This document shows positions 41,054-51,000 of a stretch of DNA of 64,000 bases, in pieces. A program made the translations under genes and the position numbers. The notes below the pieces were generated by a model. The model saw nothing but the letters and a program-made list of their open reading frames with translations. It searched no databases and was not told the DNA's origin. The DNA is from Usitatibacter palustris. GTDB taxonomy: Bacteria; Pseudomonadota; Gammaproteobacteria; Burkholderiales; Usitatibacteraceae. The stretch spans positions 3,286,001 to 3,350,000 of the forward strand of contig NZ_CP053073.1 in the NCBI RefSeq assembly GCF_013003985.1. Direction: 5' to 3'. Position 1 is the first letter of the stretch, and the number at the start of each line of letters is the position of its first letter.

Positions 41054-42586
41054 TTGAACCTCCTGCGCGCGGCCGCTTCGGTGAGCGCGATGACGCTCGC
41101 CTCGCGCATTACCGGCTTTGTTCGCGACACGCTGCTCGCGATCTTCTTCGGCGCGGGCCTCGCGATGGACGCCTTTGTCGTCGCCTTCCGGATCCCCAAT
41201 CTCCTGCGCCGATTGTTCGCCGAAGGCGCGTTCTCGCAGGCGTTCGTGCCGGTCCTCGGCGAGTACAAGGCGAAGCATGGTGACGAAGCAACGCGCGCGC
41301 TTGCAGGCCGCGTGCTGGGCGTGCTCGGTGCGGCGCTCCTGCTCGCCACGGCCGTGGGCATCGTCGCCGCTCCCCTCATCGTCTACGCCAGTGCGTACGG
41401 TTTTTCGAAGGACGCGGACAAGTTCGCCCTCACCGTTTTGATGCTGCGGATCTGCTTTCCGTACATCTTCTTCATTTCGCTCGTCTCGTTCGCCGCCGGC
41501 CTGCTCAATACCTACGGGCGCTTCAAGGCGGCCGCATTCACGCCCGTCCTGCTGAACCTCGTCTTCATCGCCTTCATCCTCTGGGTTGCGCCCCACTTCG
41601 AGCGTCCGGTCGTCGCCCTCGCCTGGGCGGTCTTCTTCGGTGGGCTCGCGCAGTTGCTTTTCCAGATCCCGTTCCTCAAGCGCATCGGCATGCTCACGTG
41701 GCCGCGATGGGAGCCGCGCGACGAAGGGGTCATTCGCATCCTCAAGCTGATGGCGCCCGCGGCACTGGGCGTTTCAGTCGCGCAGATCAGCCTGCTTATC
41801 AACACCCACATCGCATCCTGGTTGCGTGACGGCGCCGTGTCCTGGCTGTACTTCGCCGATCGCCTGATGGAATTTCCCTCGGCCATGCTCGGCGTCGCGC
41901 TGGGTACCGTACTGCTGCCCTCGCTCGTGAAACACCACAGCTCGAACGACCCGCGCGAGTACTCGCGGCTGCTCGATTGGGGACTGCGCCTCGCACTCCT
42001 GCTCTCGCTTCCGGCCGCCCTCGGCCTCGCGCTGCTCGCGACCCCGGTGATCACGACGCTCTTCTGGCACGGAGAGTTCACGCGCGCCGATGTCTTCATG
42101 ACGCGCCATGCGCTCATCGCCTACTGCGTCGGGCTCGCGGGAATCATCCTCGTGAAGATCCTCGCGCCCGGCTTCTATGCGAAGCAGAACATCCGCACGC
42201 CGGTGAAAGTGGCCATCGTCACGCTGGTGGTGACGCAGATCCTCAACGCCGCGCTCGTTCCCTGGCTGGGGCACGCGGGGCTCGCGCTCTCGATCTCGCT
42301 GGGCGCCCTCTTCAATGCGGGTTGGCTCTGGGTGCTCATGCGCCGCTCGGGCAACTACACCGCCGAACCGGGGTGGGCCGCGTTCCTGCTCAAGGTGGCG
42401 GTCGCCCTCTACATGATGGGCGGCGTCATCTGGTACGGAATGGGGACGGAAACGTCGTGGTTCGCGATTCCCGCGGCGGCGCGCGCGGGCAAGCTCGCGC
42501 TGGTGATCGGCGGCGCGATGGCGGCCTACTTCGTTTCGCTCTGGCTGATGGGCATCCGCCTTCGCCACTTCACGCGGGCGGGCTAG
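41054..42586 (+). CDS. murJ: Lipid II flippase MurJ
   Basis: A 510-residue MOP-family transporter with about 14 hydrophobic helices. The N-terminal signature SAMTLASRITGFVRDTLLA with the essential Arg, RIPNLLRRLFAEGAFSQAFVP and the GVALGTVLLPSL segment are conserved. It flips lipid II across the inner membrane for peptidoglycan synthesis. The start is TTG at 41054, giving the usual MNLLRAAASVS. The stop is followed directly by the ribF ATG. Confidence 0.96.
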   Translation: MNLLRAAASVSAMTLASRITGFVRDTLLAIFFGAGLAMDAFVVAFRIPNLLRRLFAEGAFSQAFVPVLGEYKAKHGDEATRALAGRVLGVLGAALLLATAVGIVAAPLIVYASAYGFSKDADKFALTVLMLRICFPYIFFISLVSFAAGLLNTYGRFKAAAFTPVLLNLVFIAFILWVAPHFERPVVALAWAVFFGGLAQLLFQIPFLKRIGMLTWPRWEPRDEGVIRILKLMAPAALGVSVAQISLLINTHIASWLRDGAVSWLYFADRLMEFPSAMLGVALGTVLLPSLVKHHSSNDPREYSRLLDWGLRLALLLSLPAALGLALLATPVITTLFWHGEFTRADVFMTRHALIAYCVGLAGIILVKILAPGFYAKQNIRTPVKVAIVTLVVTQILNAALVPWLGHAGLALSISLGALFNAGWLWVLMRRSGNYTAEPGWAAFLLKVAVALYMMGGVIWYGMGTETSWFAIPAAARAGKLALVIGGAMAAYFVSLWLMGIRLRHFTRAG

Positions 42587-43510
42587 ATGCGCGTGATTCG
42601 CCATCCGCGTGCGGACGGCCCGGGCACCGCGATCGCGATCGGCAGCTTCGACGGCGTGCACCTGGGCCACCAGGCGATCCTCGGCCTCGTGAAGGATGCG
42701 GCGTCCGCGCGCGGCCTCGCTTCCGCCGTGCTCACGTTCGAGCCGCTGCCGCGTGAATTCCTCGCGCCGGCCAATGCGCCGGCACGCCTATCCTCGCTTC
42801 CCGAGAAGATCCTCGCCCTCCAGGCCCTCGGCATCGACCTCGCGTTCGTGCAGCGCTTCTACGCGCGCTTCGCCGCGCGCGAGCCCGCGGACTTCGCGCG
42901 CTGGCTGCATGGCAACCTGGGCGCGCGCCACGTCACGATCGGCGCGGACTTCCGCTTCGGGGCGCATCGCGCGGGCAATGCGCAGCGCCTCGCCGAGCTG
43001 GGCGCCGAGCTGGGCTTCGAAGTCGAGGTGCTCAAGGCCGTGAAGCAAGCGGGCGAACGGATCTCGAGCACGCGCGTCCGCGCGGCCCTCGCAAGCGGCG
43101 ACCTCGATGAAGCAGCGCGGCTGCTGGGCCGTCCGTACGCCATCTGCGGCCGCGTGCAGCACGGCGCGAAGCGCGGACGCGAGCTCGGATTCCCCACGGC
43201 GAACATCCGCCTGGGCCGCGCCCGGCCGGCGCTCGGCGGAGTCTTTGCGGTAAAATGCACGGGCGCAGCAACTCGCGGACTCGAGGGAGTGGCGAGCCTT
43301 GGAATCAACCCGGCTGTTCAGACTGGCGGCCCGGCCACACTCGAAGCGTTCTTCTTCGATTTCCACGGCGACCTCTACGGGCGCCGACTCACCCTCGAGT
43401 TCCACAAGAAGCTGCGTGACGAGGCGCATTTCGCCTCGCTCGATGCGCTCGTCGCGCAGATCCGCAAGGATTGCGACGAAGCGCGCGAGTACTTCGGCAC
43501 CCGGGGATGA
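42587..43510 (+). CDS. ribF: Bifunctional riboflavin kinase / FAD synthetase
   Basis: A 307-residue protein. The FMN adenylyltransferase domain (about 1-180) has the nucleotidyl-transferase motif [12 protein letters not shown] and [10 protein letters not shown]. The riboflavin kinase domain (about 185-305) has [11 protein letters not shown] and the C-terminal [18 protein letters not shown]. It makes FMN and FAD from riboflavin. It starts at the base after the murJ stop and precedes ileS, a conserved order. Confidence 0.96.
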   Translation: MRVIRHPRADGPGTAIAIGSFDGVHLGHQAILGLVKDAASARGLASAVLTFEPLPREFLAPANAPARLSSLPEKILALQALGIDLAFVQRFYARFAAREPADFARWLHGNLGARHVTIGADFRFGAHRAGNAQRLAELGAELGFEVEVLKAVKQAGERISSTRVRAALASGDLDEAARLLGRPYAICGRVQHGAKRGRELGFPTANIRLGRARPALGGVFAVKCTGAATRGLEGVASLGINPAVQTGGPATLEAFFFDFHGDLYGRRLTLEFHKKLRDEAHFASLDALVAQIRKDCDEAREYFGTRG

Positions 43511-43523
43511 AGAGGAAATCGAA

Positions 43524-46331
43524 GTGGCCAATGACGCGAAACCCGACTACAAGTCGACGCTGAACCTGCCGGACACGCCGTTCCCCATGCGCGGGGACCT
43601 CGCGAAACGCGAGCCGGTGTGGCTCAAGGATTGGGACGAGAAGGGCCTCTACTTCCGCATCCGCAAGGCCTGCGCCGGGCGCCCGCTCTTCATCCTCCAC
43701 GACGGCCCCCCGTACGCCAACGGCGACATCCACATGGGCCACGCCGCGGGCAAGATCCTGAAGGACATCGTCGTGAAGTCGAAGACGATGGCCGGCTTCG
43801 ACGCGCCCTACACGCCCGGCTGGGATTGCCACGGCCTGCCGATCGAACACCAGATCGAGAAGAAGCACGGCCGCAACCTCGAGCCCAACAAGCAGCGCGC
43901 GCTGTGCCGTGAATTCGCCGCCGAGCAGATCGCCCGGCAGAAGGTGGACTTCAAGCGCCTGGGGATCCACGGCGACTGGGACAACTCGTACACCACCATG
44001 AATCCGCCGACCGAAGGCGCGGAGATCCGCGCGCTCGGCCGCATCTGGAAGCAGGGCCTGCTCTACCGCGGCCTGAAGCCGGTCAACTGGTGCATCGATT
44101 GCGGCTCCGCCCTCGCGGAAGCCGAGGTCGAGTACGAGGACCGCACGTCACCCGCGATCGACGTGGGCTATCGCATGATCGATCGCGACAAGCTCGCGAA
44201 GCTCGCGGGCGCGCCTCTCACGGACGCGAAGCCCATCGACGCGGTGATCTGGACCACGACGCCCTGGACCCTGCCCGGCAGCCAGGCAATCTCCGTGAAC
44301 CCGGAACTTGCGTACGTCCTCGCGGAAACCGACTCGCGCTACCTGCTCCTCGCCGCCGAGCTCGCCGAGAAGTCCCTCGCGCGCTACGGCCTCGCCGCGA
44401 CGATCGTTCCCGGCACCATCGCCGGCGCGCAACTTGAAGGGCTGAAGGCGAAGCACCCGTTCCTCGATCGCGAAGTACCGATCGTGGTCGGCGCGCACGT
44501 CACGCTCGATGCGGGTACGGGCCTCGTGCACACGGCACCCGCGCATGGCGTCGATGACTTCGACATGGGCGTGAAATACAAGCTTTCGCTCGAGCAGCCC
44601 GTCGATGACGAAGGCAAGTACAAGTCCTTCGTGCCGCTCCTCGCCGGCACCTCCGTGCGTGCCGCCGACAAGCCGATCCTGGAGTTGCTGCAGGCGCGCA
44701 ATGCGCCTCAATCCGACACCGCCCTGCTCAAGCACGAGCCCTTCCGCCACAGCTATCCGCATTGCTGGCGCCACAAGACACCGATCATCTTCCGTGCGAC
44801 CACGCAGTGGTTCATCGCGATGGACAAGCCCGCCGCCGGTGGGAAGACGCTGCGCGAAGCGGCAATGAAGGCGATCTCCGAGACGACGTTCTATCCGGCC
44901 TGGGGCCGCGGCCGCATCGAAGCGATGATCTCCGGCCGCCCCGACTGGACGCTTTCCCGCCAGCGCAACTGGGGCGTGCCGCTCGCACTCTTCCTTGACC
45001 GCGAGACCGACCAGCTGCATCCGGACACCGAAGCGCTGATCGAGAAAGCCGCGGCCATGGTGGACAAGGGCGGCATCGAAGCCTGGTTCGCCGCGAGCTG
45101 CGAGGACTTCGGGGTCGACCCGAAGGCGTACCGCAAGATTTCCGACACGATGGACGTCTGGTTCGATTCGGGCGTCACGCACTTCTCGGTGCTGCGCGGA
45201 CTCGCCGGCCAGCGCTGGCCCGCCGACCTCTACCTCGAAGGCAGCGACCAGCATCGCGGCTGGTTCCAGTCGAGCCTGCTCACCGGCTGCGCGATGGATG
45301 GCCGCGCGCCGTACAACGCGCTCCTCACGCACGGCTTCACGGTGGACGGCCAGGGACGCAAGATGTCCAAGTCGCTGGGCAACGTGATCGCGCCGCAGAA
45401 GGTGAATGACACGCTCGGCGCGGAAATGATCCGGCTATGGATCGCCGCCACCGACTACTCGGGCGAGCTCGCGATCTCCGACGAGATCCTCAAGCGCGTC
45501 GTCGAGAGCTACCGGCGCATCCGCAACACGCTGCGCTTCCTGCTCGCCAACATCGCCGACTTCGATCCGCAGAAGGACCTGCTTCCCCCGGACCAGTGGC
45601 TCGAGATCGATCGCTACGCGCTCGCGATGACGCGCGCGTTCGCGCAGGAATGCACCGAAGCCTACGGGCGCTTCGAGTTCCACACGGTCACGCAGCGCAT
45701 GCAGATCTTCTGCTCCGAGGACCTGGGCGCCTTCTACCTCGACATCCTCAAGGACCGGCTTTACACGTGCCCGCGCGAATCACGCGCGCGGCGATCGGCG
45801 CAGTCGGTGCTGCACCACGTGACGCAGGTGCTGCTGCGCCTGATGGCCCCGGTTCTCACGTTCACCGCCGAGGAGGCCTGGACCGTGCTGCACCCCGGCA
45901 AGGAGGAGAGCCTCTTTTTCCACACCTGGAACGACGTTCTTCCGGCGCAGGCCGACGAGAATGGACTCGCCGTGAAGTGGGCGCGCCTGCGCGAGATCCG
46001 CGCGGTCGTGCAGAAGGAGCTCGAAGCCCTGAGGCAGGCGGGCTCCATCGGCTCGTCGCTCGCCGCCGAGGTGGAACTGGCCGCGCCCGAAGGCGACCGC
46101 GCCCTGCTCGAAAGCCTTGGCGAAGACCTGCGCTTCGCGCTGATCACGTCGGCCGCGCGGGTCGTCCCGGGCGCCGAGCTCGCGGTCCGCGTCACGCCGA
46201 GCGCGCACGCCAAGTGCGAACGCTGCTGGCACTATCGCGCCGACGTCGGGTCCAACCCCGCGCACCCCGCGATCTGCGGGCGCTGCGTCACGAACCTCAA
46301 GAGCCCCGGAGAGCCGCGCACCCATGCCTGA
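43524..46331 (+). CDS. ileS: Isoleucyl-tRNA synthetase
   Basis: A 935-residue class Ia synthetase. The HIGH-type motif is [12 protein letters not shown], the editing domain has [13 protein letters not shown], and the KMSKS motif is [10 protein letters not shown]. The C-terminal zinc finger has two CxxC pairs, CERC and CGRC. Presence of the zinc finger and the length fit the bacterial, mupirocin-sensitive type. GTG at 43524 is chosen because GAGG lies eight bases upstream and the product opens like other IleS proteins. Its end overlaps lspA by eight bases. Confidence 0.97.
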   Translation: MANDAKPDYKSTLNLPDTPFPMRGDLAKREPVWLKDWDEKGLYFRIRKACAGRPLFILHDGPPYANGDIHMGHAAGKILKDIVVKSKTMAGFDAPYTPGWDCHGLPIEHQIEKKHGRNLEPNKQRALCREFAAEQIARQKVDFKRLGIHGDWDNSYTTMNPPTEGAEIRALGRIWKQGLLYRGLKPVNWCIDCGSALAEAEVEYEDRTSPAIDVGYRMIDRDKLAKLAGAPLTDAKPIDAVIWTTTPWTLPGSQAISVNPELAYVLAETDSRYLLLAAELAEKSLARYGLAATIVPGTIAGAQLEGLKAKHPFLDREVPIVVGAHVTLDAGTGLVHTAPAHGVDDFDMGVKYKLSLEQPVDDEGKYKSFVPLLAGTSVRAADKPILELLQARNAPQSDTALLKHEPFRHSYPHCWRHKTPIIFRATTQWFIAMDKPAAGGKTLREAAMKAISETTFYPAWGRGRIEAMISGRPDWTLSRQRNWGVPLALFLDRETDQLHPDTEALIEKAAAMVDKGGIEAWFAASCEDFGVDPKAYRKISDTMDVWFDSGVTHFSVLRGLAGQRWPADLYLEGSDQHRGWFQSSLLTGCAMDGRAPYNALLTHGFTVDGQGRKMSKSLGNVIAPQKVNDTLGAEMIRLWIAATDYSGELAISDEILKRVVESYRRIRNTLRFLLANIADFDPQKDLLPPDQWLEIDRYALAMTRAFAQECTEAYGRFEFHTVTQRMQIFCSEDLGAFYLDILKDRLYTCPRESRARRSAQSVLHHVTQVLLRLMAPVLTFTAEEAWTVLHPGKEESLFFHTWNDVLPAQADENGLAVKWARLREIRAVVQKELEALRQAGSIGSSLAAEVELAAPEGDRALLESLGEDLRFALITSAARVVPGAELAVRVTPSAHAKCERCWHYRADVGSNPAHPAICGRCVTNLKSPGEPRTHA

Positions 46332-46836
46332 TACGCCGCAGAAGCATTGGTCCGTGTGGCTGCTGCTCAGCCTCGTCGTGCTGGTCCTCGACCTCGCCAC
46401 GAAGGCCTGGGTGAGCCAGGTGTTCCGCCTGGGCGAGGTCCGCGAGATCACGCCGTTCTTCAATCTCGTGCTCGCGCACAACACCGGCGCGGCGTTCAGC
46501 ATCCTCGCCGGCGCGGGCGGCTGGCAGCGCTGGTTCTTCATCGTGCTCACGGCCGTGGTGTGCGTCGTGCTGCTCGTACTCCTGAAGCGCAACCACGCCA
46601 ACCGCCTGTTCGCGCTGGCGACCGGCCTCCTGCTCGGCGGTGCGCTCGGCAACCTCTATGACCGCGCGACCCTCGGCTACGTGGTCGACTTCGTGCAGCT
46701 GCATGCCGCGGGCTACTATTGGCCTGCGTTCAACGTCGCCGATTCCGCGATTTCCGTGGGCGTCGTGCTTCTGATCTGGGACAGTTTCCGCGAGGCGGGC
46801 CGCGCACCGGCCACCGTCCGCGAGGAGAAACCATGA
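46324..46836 (+). CDS. lspA: Lipoprotein signal peptidase
   Basis: A 170-residue four-helix aspartic peptidase that removes signal peptides from prolipoproteins. The two catalytic aspartates are in [15 protein letters not shown] and FNVADSAI. Lipoproteins in this window that would need it include MshL and the YgiB-like protein. It overlaps ispH by four bases (ATGA). Confidence 0.96.
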   Translation: MPDTPQKHWSVWLLLSLVVLVLDLATKAWVSQVFRLGEVREITPFFNLVLAHNTGAAFSILAGAGGWQRWFFIVLTAVVCVVLLVLLKRNHANRLFALATGLLLGGALGNLYDRATLGYVVDFVQLHAAGYYWPAFNVADSAISVGVVLLIWDSFREAGRAPATVREEKP

Positions 46837-47771
46837 GCGTCGAGATCCTGCTCGCCAAGCCGCGCGGCTTCTGCGCCGGCGTGGACCGCGCCATCGCCAT
46901 CGTCGAACGCGCCCTCGAGCTGCACGGCGCGCCCATCTACGTGCGCCACGAGATCGTCCACAACAAGTTCGTGGTCGAGGACCTGCGCGCCAAGGGTGCG
47001 GTCTTCGTCGAGGAGCTCTCCGAAGTGCCGGCGGGCGCGACCGTGATCTTCTCCGCGCACGGCATCTCGCTCGCGGTGCGCCGCGAGGCGGAAGCCCGCG
47101 GCCTGAAGGTGTTCGACGCCACCTGCCCGCTCGTCACCAAGGTCCACGTCGAAGTGGCCAAGATGCGCGAGCAGGGACGCGAAGTGATCATGATCGGCCA
47201 CGAGGGACACCCCGAGGCCGAAGGCACGATGGGCCAGTCGGACAAGGGCATGCACCTGGTCGAGTGCGAGGAAGACGTGGCGAAGCTCCAGGTCGCCAAT
47301 CCCGACCACGTGGCCTACGTGACGCAGACCACGCTCTCGATGGACGATTGCGCCCGCATCGTCGCCGCGCTGAAGACGCGCTTCCCGACGATCATCGGCC
47401 CGAAGAAGGACGACATCTGCTACGCCACGCAGAACCGCCAGGACGCCGTGAAGTTCATGGCGCCGCTGTGCGACGTGGTGATCGTGGTGGGTTCGCCCAA
47501 CAGCTCCAATTCGAACCGCCTGCGCGAAGTGGCGCAGAACTTCGGGCGCGCGGCCTACCTCGTGGACAAGGCCGACGAGCTGCGCCGCGAGTGGATCGAA
47601 GGCAAGGGAACGATCGGCGTCACCGCCGGCGCCTCTGCACCGGAAGTGCTGGTGCAGGACGTCATCCTGCGGCTGCAATCACTGGGGGCCAAGCGGGTGC
47701 GCGAGCTCGAGGGCATCACCGAAGCGGTGACCTTCCCCCTGCCGCGCACGATGACGCGAAGCGACGCCTAG
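46833..47771 (+). CDS. ispH: HMBPP reductase (isoprenoid synthesis)
   Basis: A 312-residue [4Fe-4S] enzyme for the last step of the MEP pathway, making IPP and DMAPP. The three cluster cysteines are in [17 protein letters not shown] and [11 protein letters not shown]. The catalytic segment [13 protein letters not shown] is present. ATG 46833 is chosen because the family opening follows and it overlaps lspA. The stop shares a CTAG with the stop of the converging small gene. Confidence 0.96.
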   Translation: MSVEILLAKPRGFCAGVDRAIAIVERALELHGAPIYVRHEIVHNKFVVEDLRAKGAVFVEELSEVPAGATVIFSAHGISLAVRREAEARGLKVFDATCPLVTKVHVEVAKMREQGREVIMIGHEGHPEAEGTMGQSDKGMHLVECEEDVAKLQVANPDHVAYVTQTTLSMDDCARIVAALKTRFPTIIGPKKDDICYATQNRQDAVKFMAPLCDVVIVVGSPNSSNSNRLREVAQNFGRAAYLVDKADELRREWIEGKGTIGVTAGASAPEVLVQDVILRLQSLGAKRVRELEGITEAVTFPLPRTMTRSDA

Positions 47772-48076
47772 GCGCCCTTCACCGGGGGACCCTTCGGTTT
47801 CTCCGGGGGCTGCCACTGCTGGGGAGGTACGTAGCGCGCATCGGGCTTGGTGGCGATGCACATCGGCGGGCGGACGTTGAGGTCGAGCTTGAAATCGGGC
47901 TGGCAGTTCTTCACGCACCAGGCCCCATGCATCGTTTCCTCTTTCTTGAGGCACGTCTCGGTCGCCATTCGCTGGCGCTGGCTCGCCTCGTACTGGAACA
48001 TCCGGCCTTGCGCCAGGGCCGGTGGCGCTGCCACCGGCCCCAGCATTGCAACAATCACTGCCGCGACAATCCTCAT
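47768..48076 (-). CDS. Small secreted cysteine-containing protein after pilY1
   Basis: A 102-residue protein of unknown function. A signal peptide (about 1-22, ending ALAQ) is followed by a mature part with four cysteines ([23 protein letters not shown]), enough for two disulfides, and a Pro/Lys-rich tail. It starts eight bases after the pilY1 stop on the same strand, so it is probably cotranscribed. It may be a partner of PilY1, which is only positional inference. Confidence 0.7.
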   Translation of the reverse strand: MRIVAAVIVAMLGPVAAPPALAQGRMFQYEASQRQRMATETCLKKEETMHGAWCVKNCQPDFKLDLNVRPPMCIATKPDARYVPPQQWQPPEKPKGPPVKGA

Positions 48077-48084
48077 CGTCGACC

Positions 48085-51000
48085 CTAGCGCTGGATCAGC
48101 TCACGCCAGGAGATCCGGCGGGCGTTACCACCACCGCCACCGATCTTCACGTCGAACGGCGTCTTGGTACCCGTGGCGCCCGTCGCGATGCCCTTGAAGA
48201 TGCCGCTGGGCAGTCGCACGATCACCGCGCCCACCGTGATCTGGCCCGTGAACTTCTGGCCGGCCACGGAGCCCGCCGACGACGGCACGAACTGGCCCGT
48301 CTTGAAGTCGAACTGGTAGATCCACGAGTCGCCGCCGATCGAGCACGCCGAGTTGTTCGGCACGTTCGTCACGACCACGAGCGTTCCCTGCACGAGCTGC
48401 GGGTCGAGGTTGATGCGCTCGCCCGGCGAGGTGCCGCCCGGGTTGAGGTCCATGAACCAGCCGTCGTTGACGCCCCAGTCCACCGGGTTCGTCGAGGTCG
48501 AGCGCGTCGTGCCGCCGTCGATGATGGTCTGCTGCACCACGCCCGACACCGCACGGAAGTTGCCGTAGCTCGTGCCCTTGTCCTTGATGGCGTAAAGGCT
48601 CTGCTGGTACGCGTACGGCAGCCCCGGAGGCGACGGGAGCACCGTGGCCGGATCGGGAAGATCGTCCTCGCCCAGGTAGCGGCCCGTGCCGACGAAGATC
48701 ACCGGGTAGCCGTCGATCGCGCCGAGCTCGGGGCGCGACGTGATCGCCTGCTTCTTGCCGCTGCCGTCGAGAAGGATGGCGAGCTTGCTGACCGACGGGT
48801 TGGCCGTCGCCGTGTTGAACTTCCACACGTTGCCGTAGAGGTCGCCGGCGTAGAGGAACTTGCCGGTGTTGTCGACCGCAAAGGAGTCGGCGTAGCCGCT
48901 CATCTTGTTCAGGCCGCTCGGGTAAGCCGCGGTGCCCTCGGCCGTGGTGACCTTGGAGAGCTTCGCGCCCGTCATGGCATCGAGCGTGAACAGGTAGCCC
49001 CTGCCATCGCCCGGCGTCACGTTGTTCATGCCCGAGGTCACGAAGACGACCCACTTGCCGTCCACGACGCGCTTGGTGATGACCGGGTTGCCGTAGGAGA
49101 AGCCCACGTCGGCGTCCCAGTTCGCGCACATCGACGCGGACTCGCAGAACTCCCAGAGGACCTTCGGCGTTGCCGGATCGGTGACGTCGAGCGCGTAGAA
49201 GCCGCGTCCGCCGCTGTTGAGGCCGGCCACGAGGATGGTGCGCCAGGCGCTGCCCGTGAACACGTCCATCACCTGCGGGGAGCCGTCCACGTTGAACGTA
49301 TGCGCCGAGCCCCAGTTCGCCGTGGCGAGCTTGTGCAGCTTGGGCATCACGATGCGCGGGACGTAGGCCCAGAGCTCCGCACCGGTGTCACCGTTGAAGG
49401 CGTGCAGCATGCCGTCGTTGGCGGCGATGTAGAGCACGCCCTGGCGGGTGTCCTGCGTGTTCTTGAAGCTCGCGTAGTCCGGGGTCACCGCGTCGGCGAA
49501 GTTGAACACCGCCGCCTTGACGAACGCCGGCGTGGCGTTCACCGGATCGCCCAGGATGTGCGGCCGCTTGCGGAAGGGCGAGCCCGTCTCGGGCGACACG
49601 AAATCTTCGTGCACGCGCCAGCCGCGCAGGTAATTCACCAGGTTGTCGCCGTTGTTGGCGATCGTCTGCTGCGCAGGCAGGAGCAGCGCGCATTGCGAGA
49701 ACTGGCCGCACTTGCCGCTGAAGTACGGTTGCTCTGCCGCGATGGCGCCGACGGCGCCGGCCGAGAGCGAGCCGTAGGCGAAGTTCTTGCGCTTGTTCGC
49801 GCCCGACTCGTCGATGGTGAAGATCGTGCGCGAGTCCGACGTCGCCGAACTGCGCGAGTCGAGGAGCGTCTGCGCCGACCACACGATCGCGGGAAGGACG
49901 TTGCCCGTCACCGTGTCGATGCGCTGGGCCACGATTTCACCGTCCCACTCCGTCGTGCGGAAGGTCGAGCTGTAGATGTAGTTGTCCGTCTCCGTGATGT
50001 TCGGGCTGCTGGTGGCCGAAGCCGCCGCCGCCGCGGTCATCACCTGGAGCTTGGAGAGCGCGCTGCCCAGGCCCTGCGTGAGCGAGTTCGGATCGCCCGC
50101 GCTGAAGTACGTGCCGCGCGCATTCACCGCCGCGTGCCAGAGGTCGTCGAGCGTGCTGGGCTGGCCCGAAACCGGCACCGGCCAGTTGCACACGCCGGTG
50201 GTCCACGAGCACGCGCCCGAGGTGCCGGCCTTGATCTTCGAGAAATCCCCACCCGTGTTGGTCTCGTAGTCGGGGATGTAGTCCATGAAGCCTTCGAGGC
50301 CCAGGCCCAGCGTGAAGGTCACCATGTGCTGCTTGTTGTTGGTGTCCTTCGAGCTCGTCGGGACGATGTTGTCCGCGACCGCACCCGAGGTGCGCAGGTC
50401 TTCCTTGTAGTAGTAGGCCGCCACGTCGGCGAGCGTGTTGGTCGCGCTGAGGCCGGTGCCGCCGTCGTAGGCACCCACCGCCCGCGTGAAGAACCCGCTG
50501 TTGGAGCTGTCGACGTTGTCGACCGTGCCGCTGCCCAGGTTGCTGTTCGCACTGCTGTTCCAGTAGCCGTCCGTCGTGAGCAGCGCGTAGTTGTGCTGGC
50601 ACGCGTACTGGACGGGGTCATCCGTGGCGGTCGGGATCATGCCCGCGCTGATGCCGGTGTTGAGGCCCGCGTAGTAGCGGCCCACGCGCGAGAGCGCCTG
50701 CGGAAGCGGCGTGCTGCCGTTGGTGGTCTGGGCGTAGAGAAGGTCGTACCAGGACTGCTTGTGCGTCGTGATGAACTTGTTGACCTTCAGGAACTTGTCG
50801 GAGCCGTTCCCGCCCGGGTTGATCGTGATGAAGCCGATGCGGAAGCGGTCCGCGTTGGCGAGCGCGCCGAACGCACGGCCCGAGGCCGTCTTCATGAGCG
50901 CCATGCGCGTGCGGTAGAAGCTGTACCAGTTCGCGAAGTTCTGCAGTTCTTCGGCGTGCGTGCACACCGAGGCCGAAGCGCAGTCCGTCCGCACCGATGT

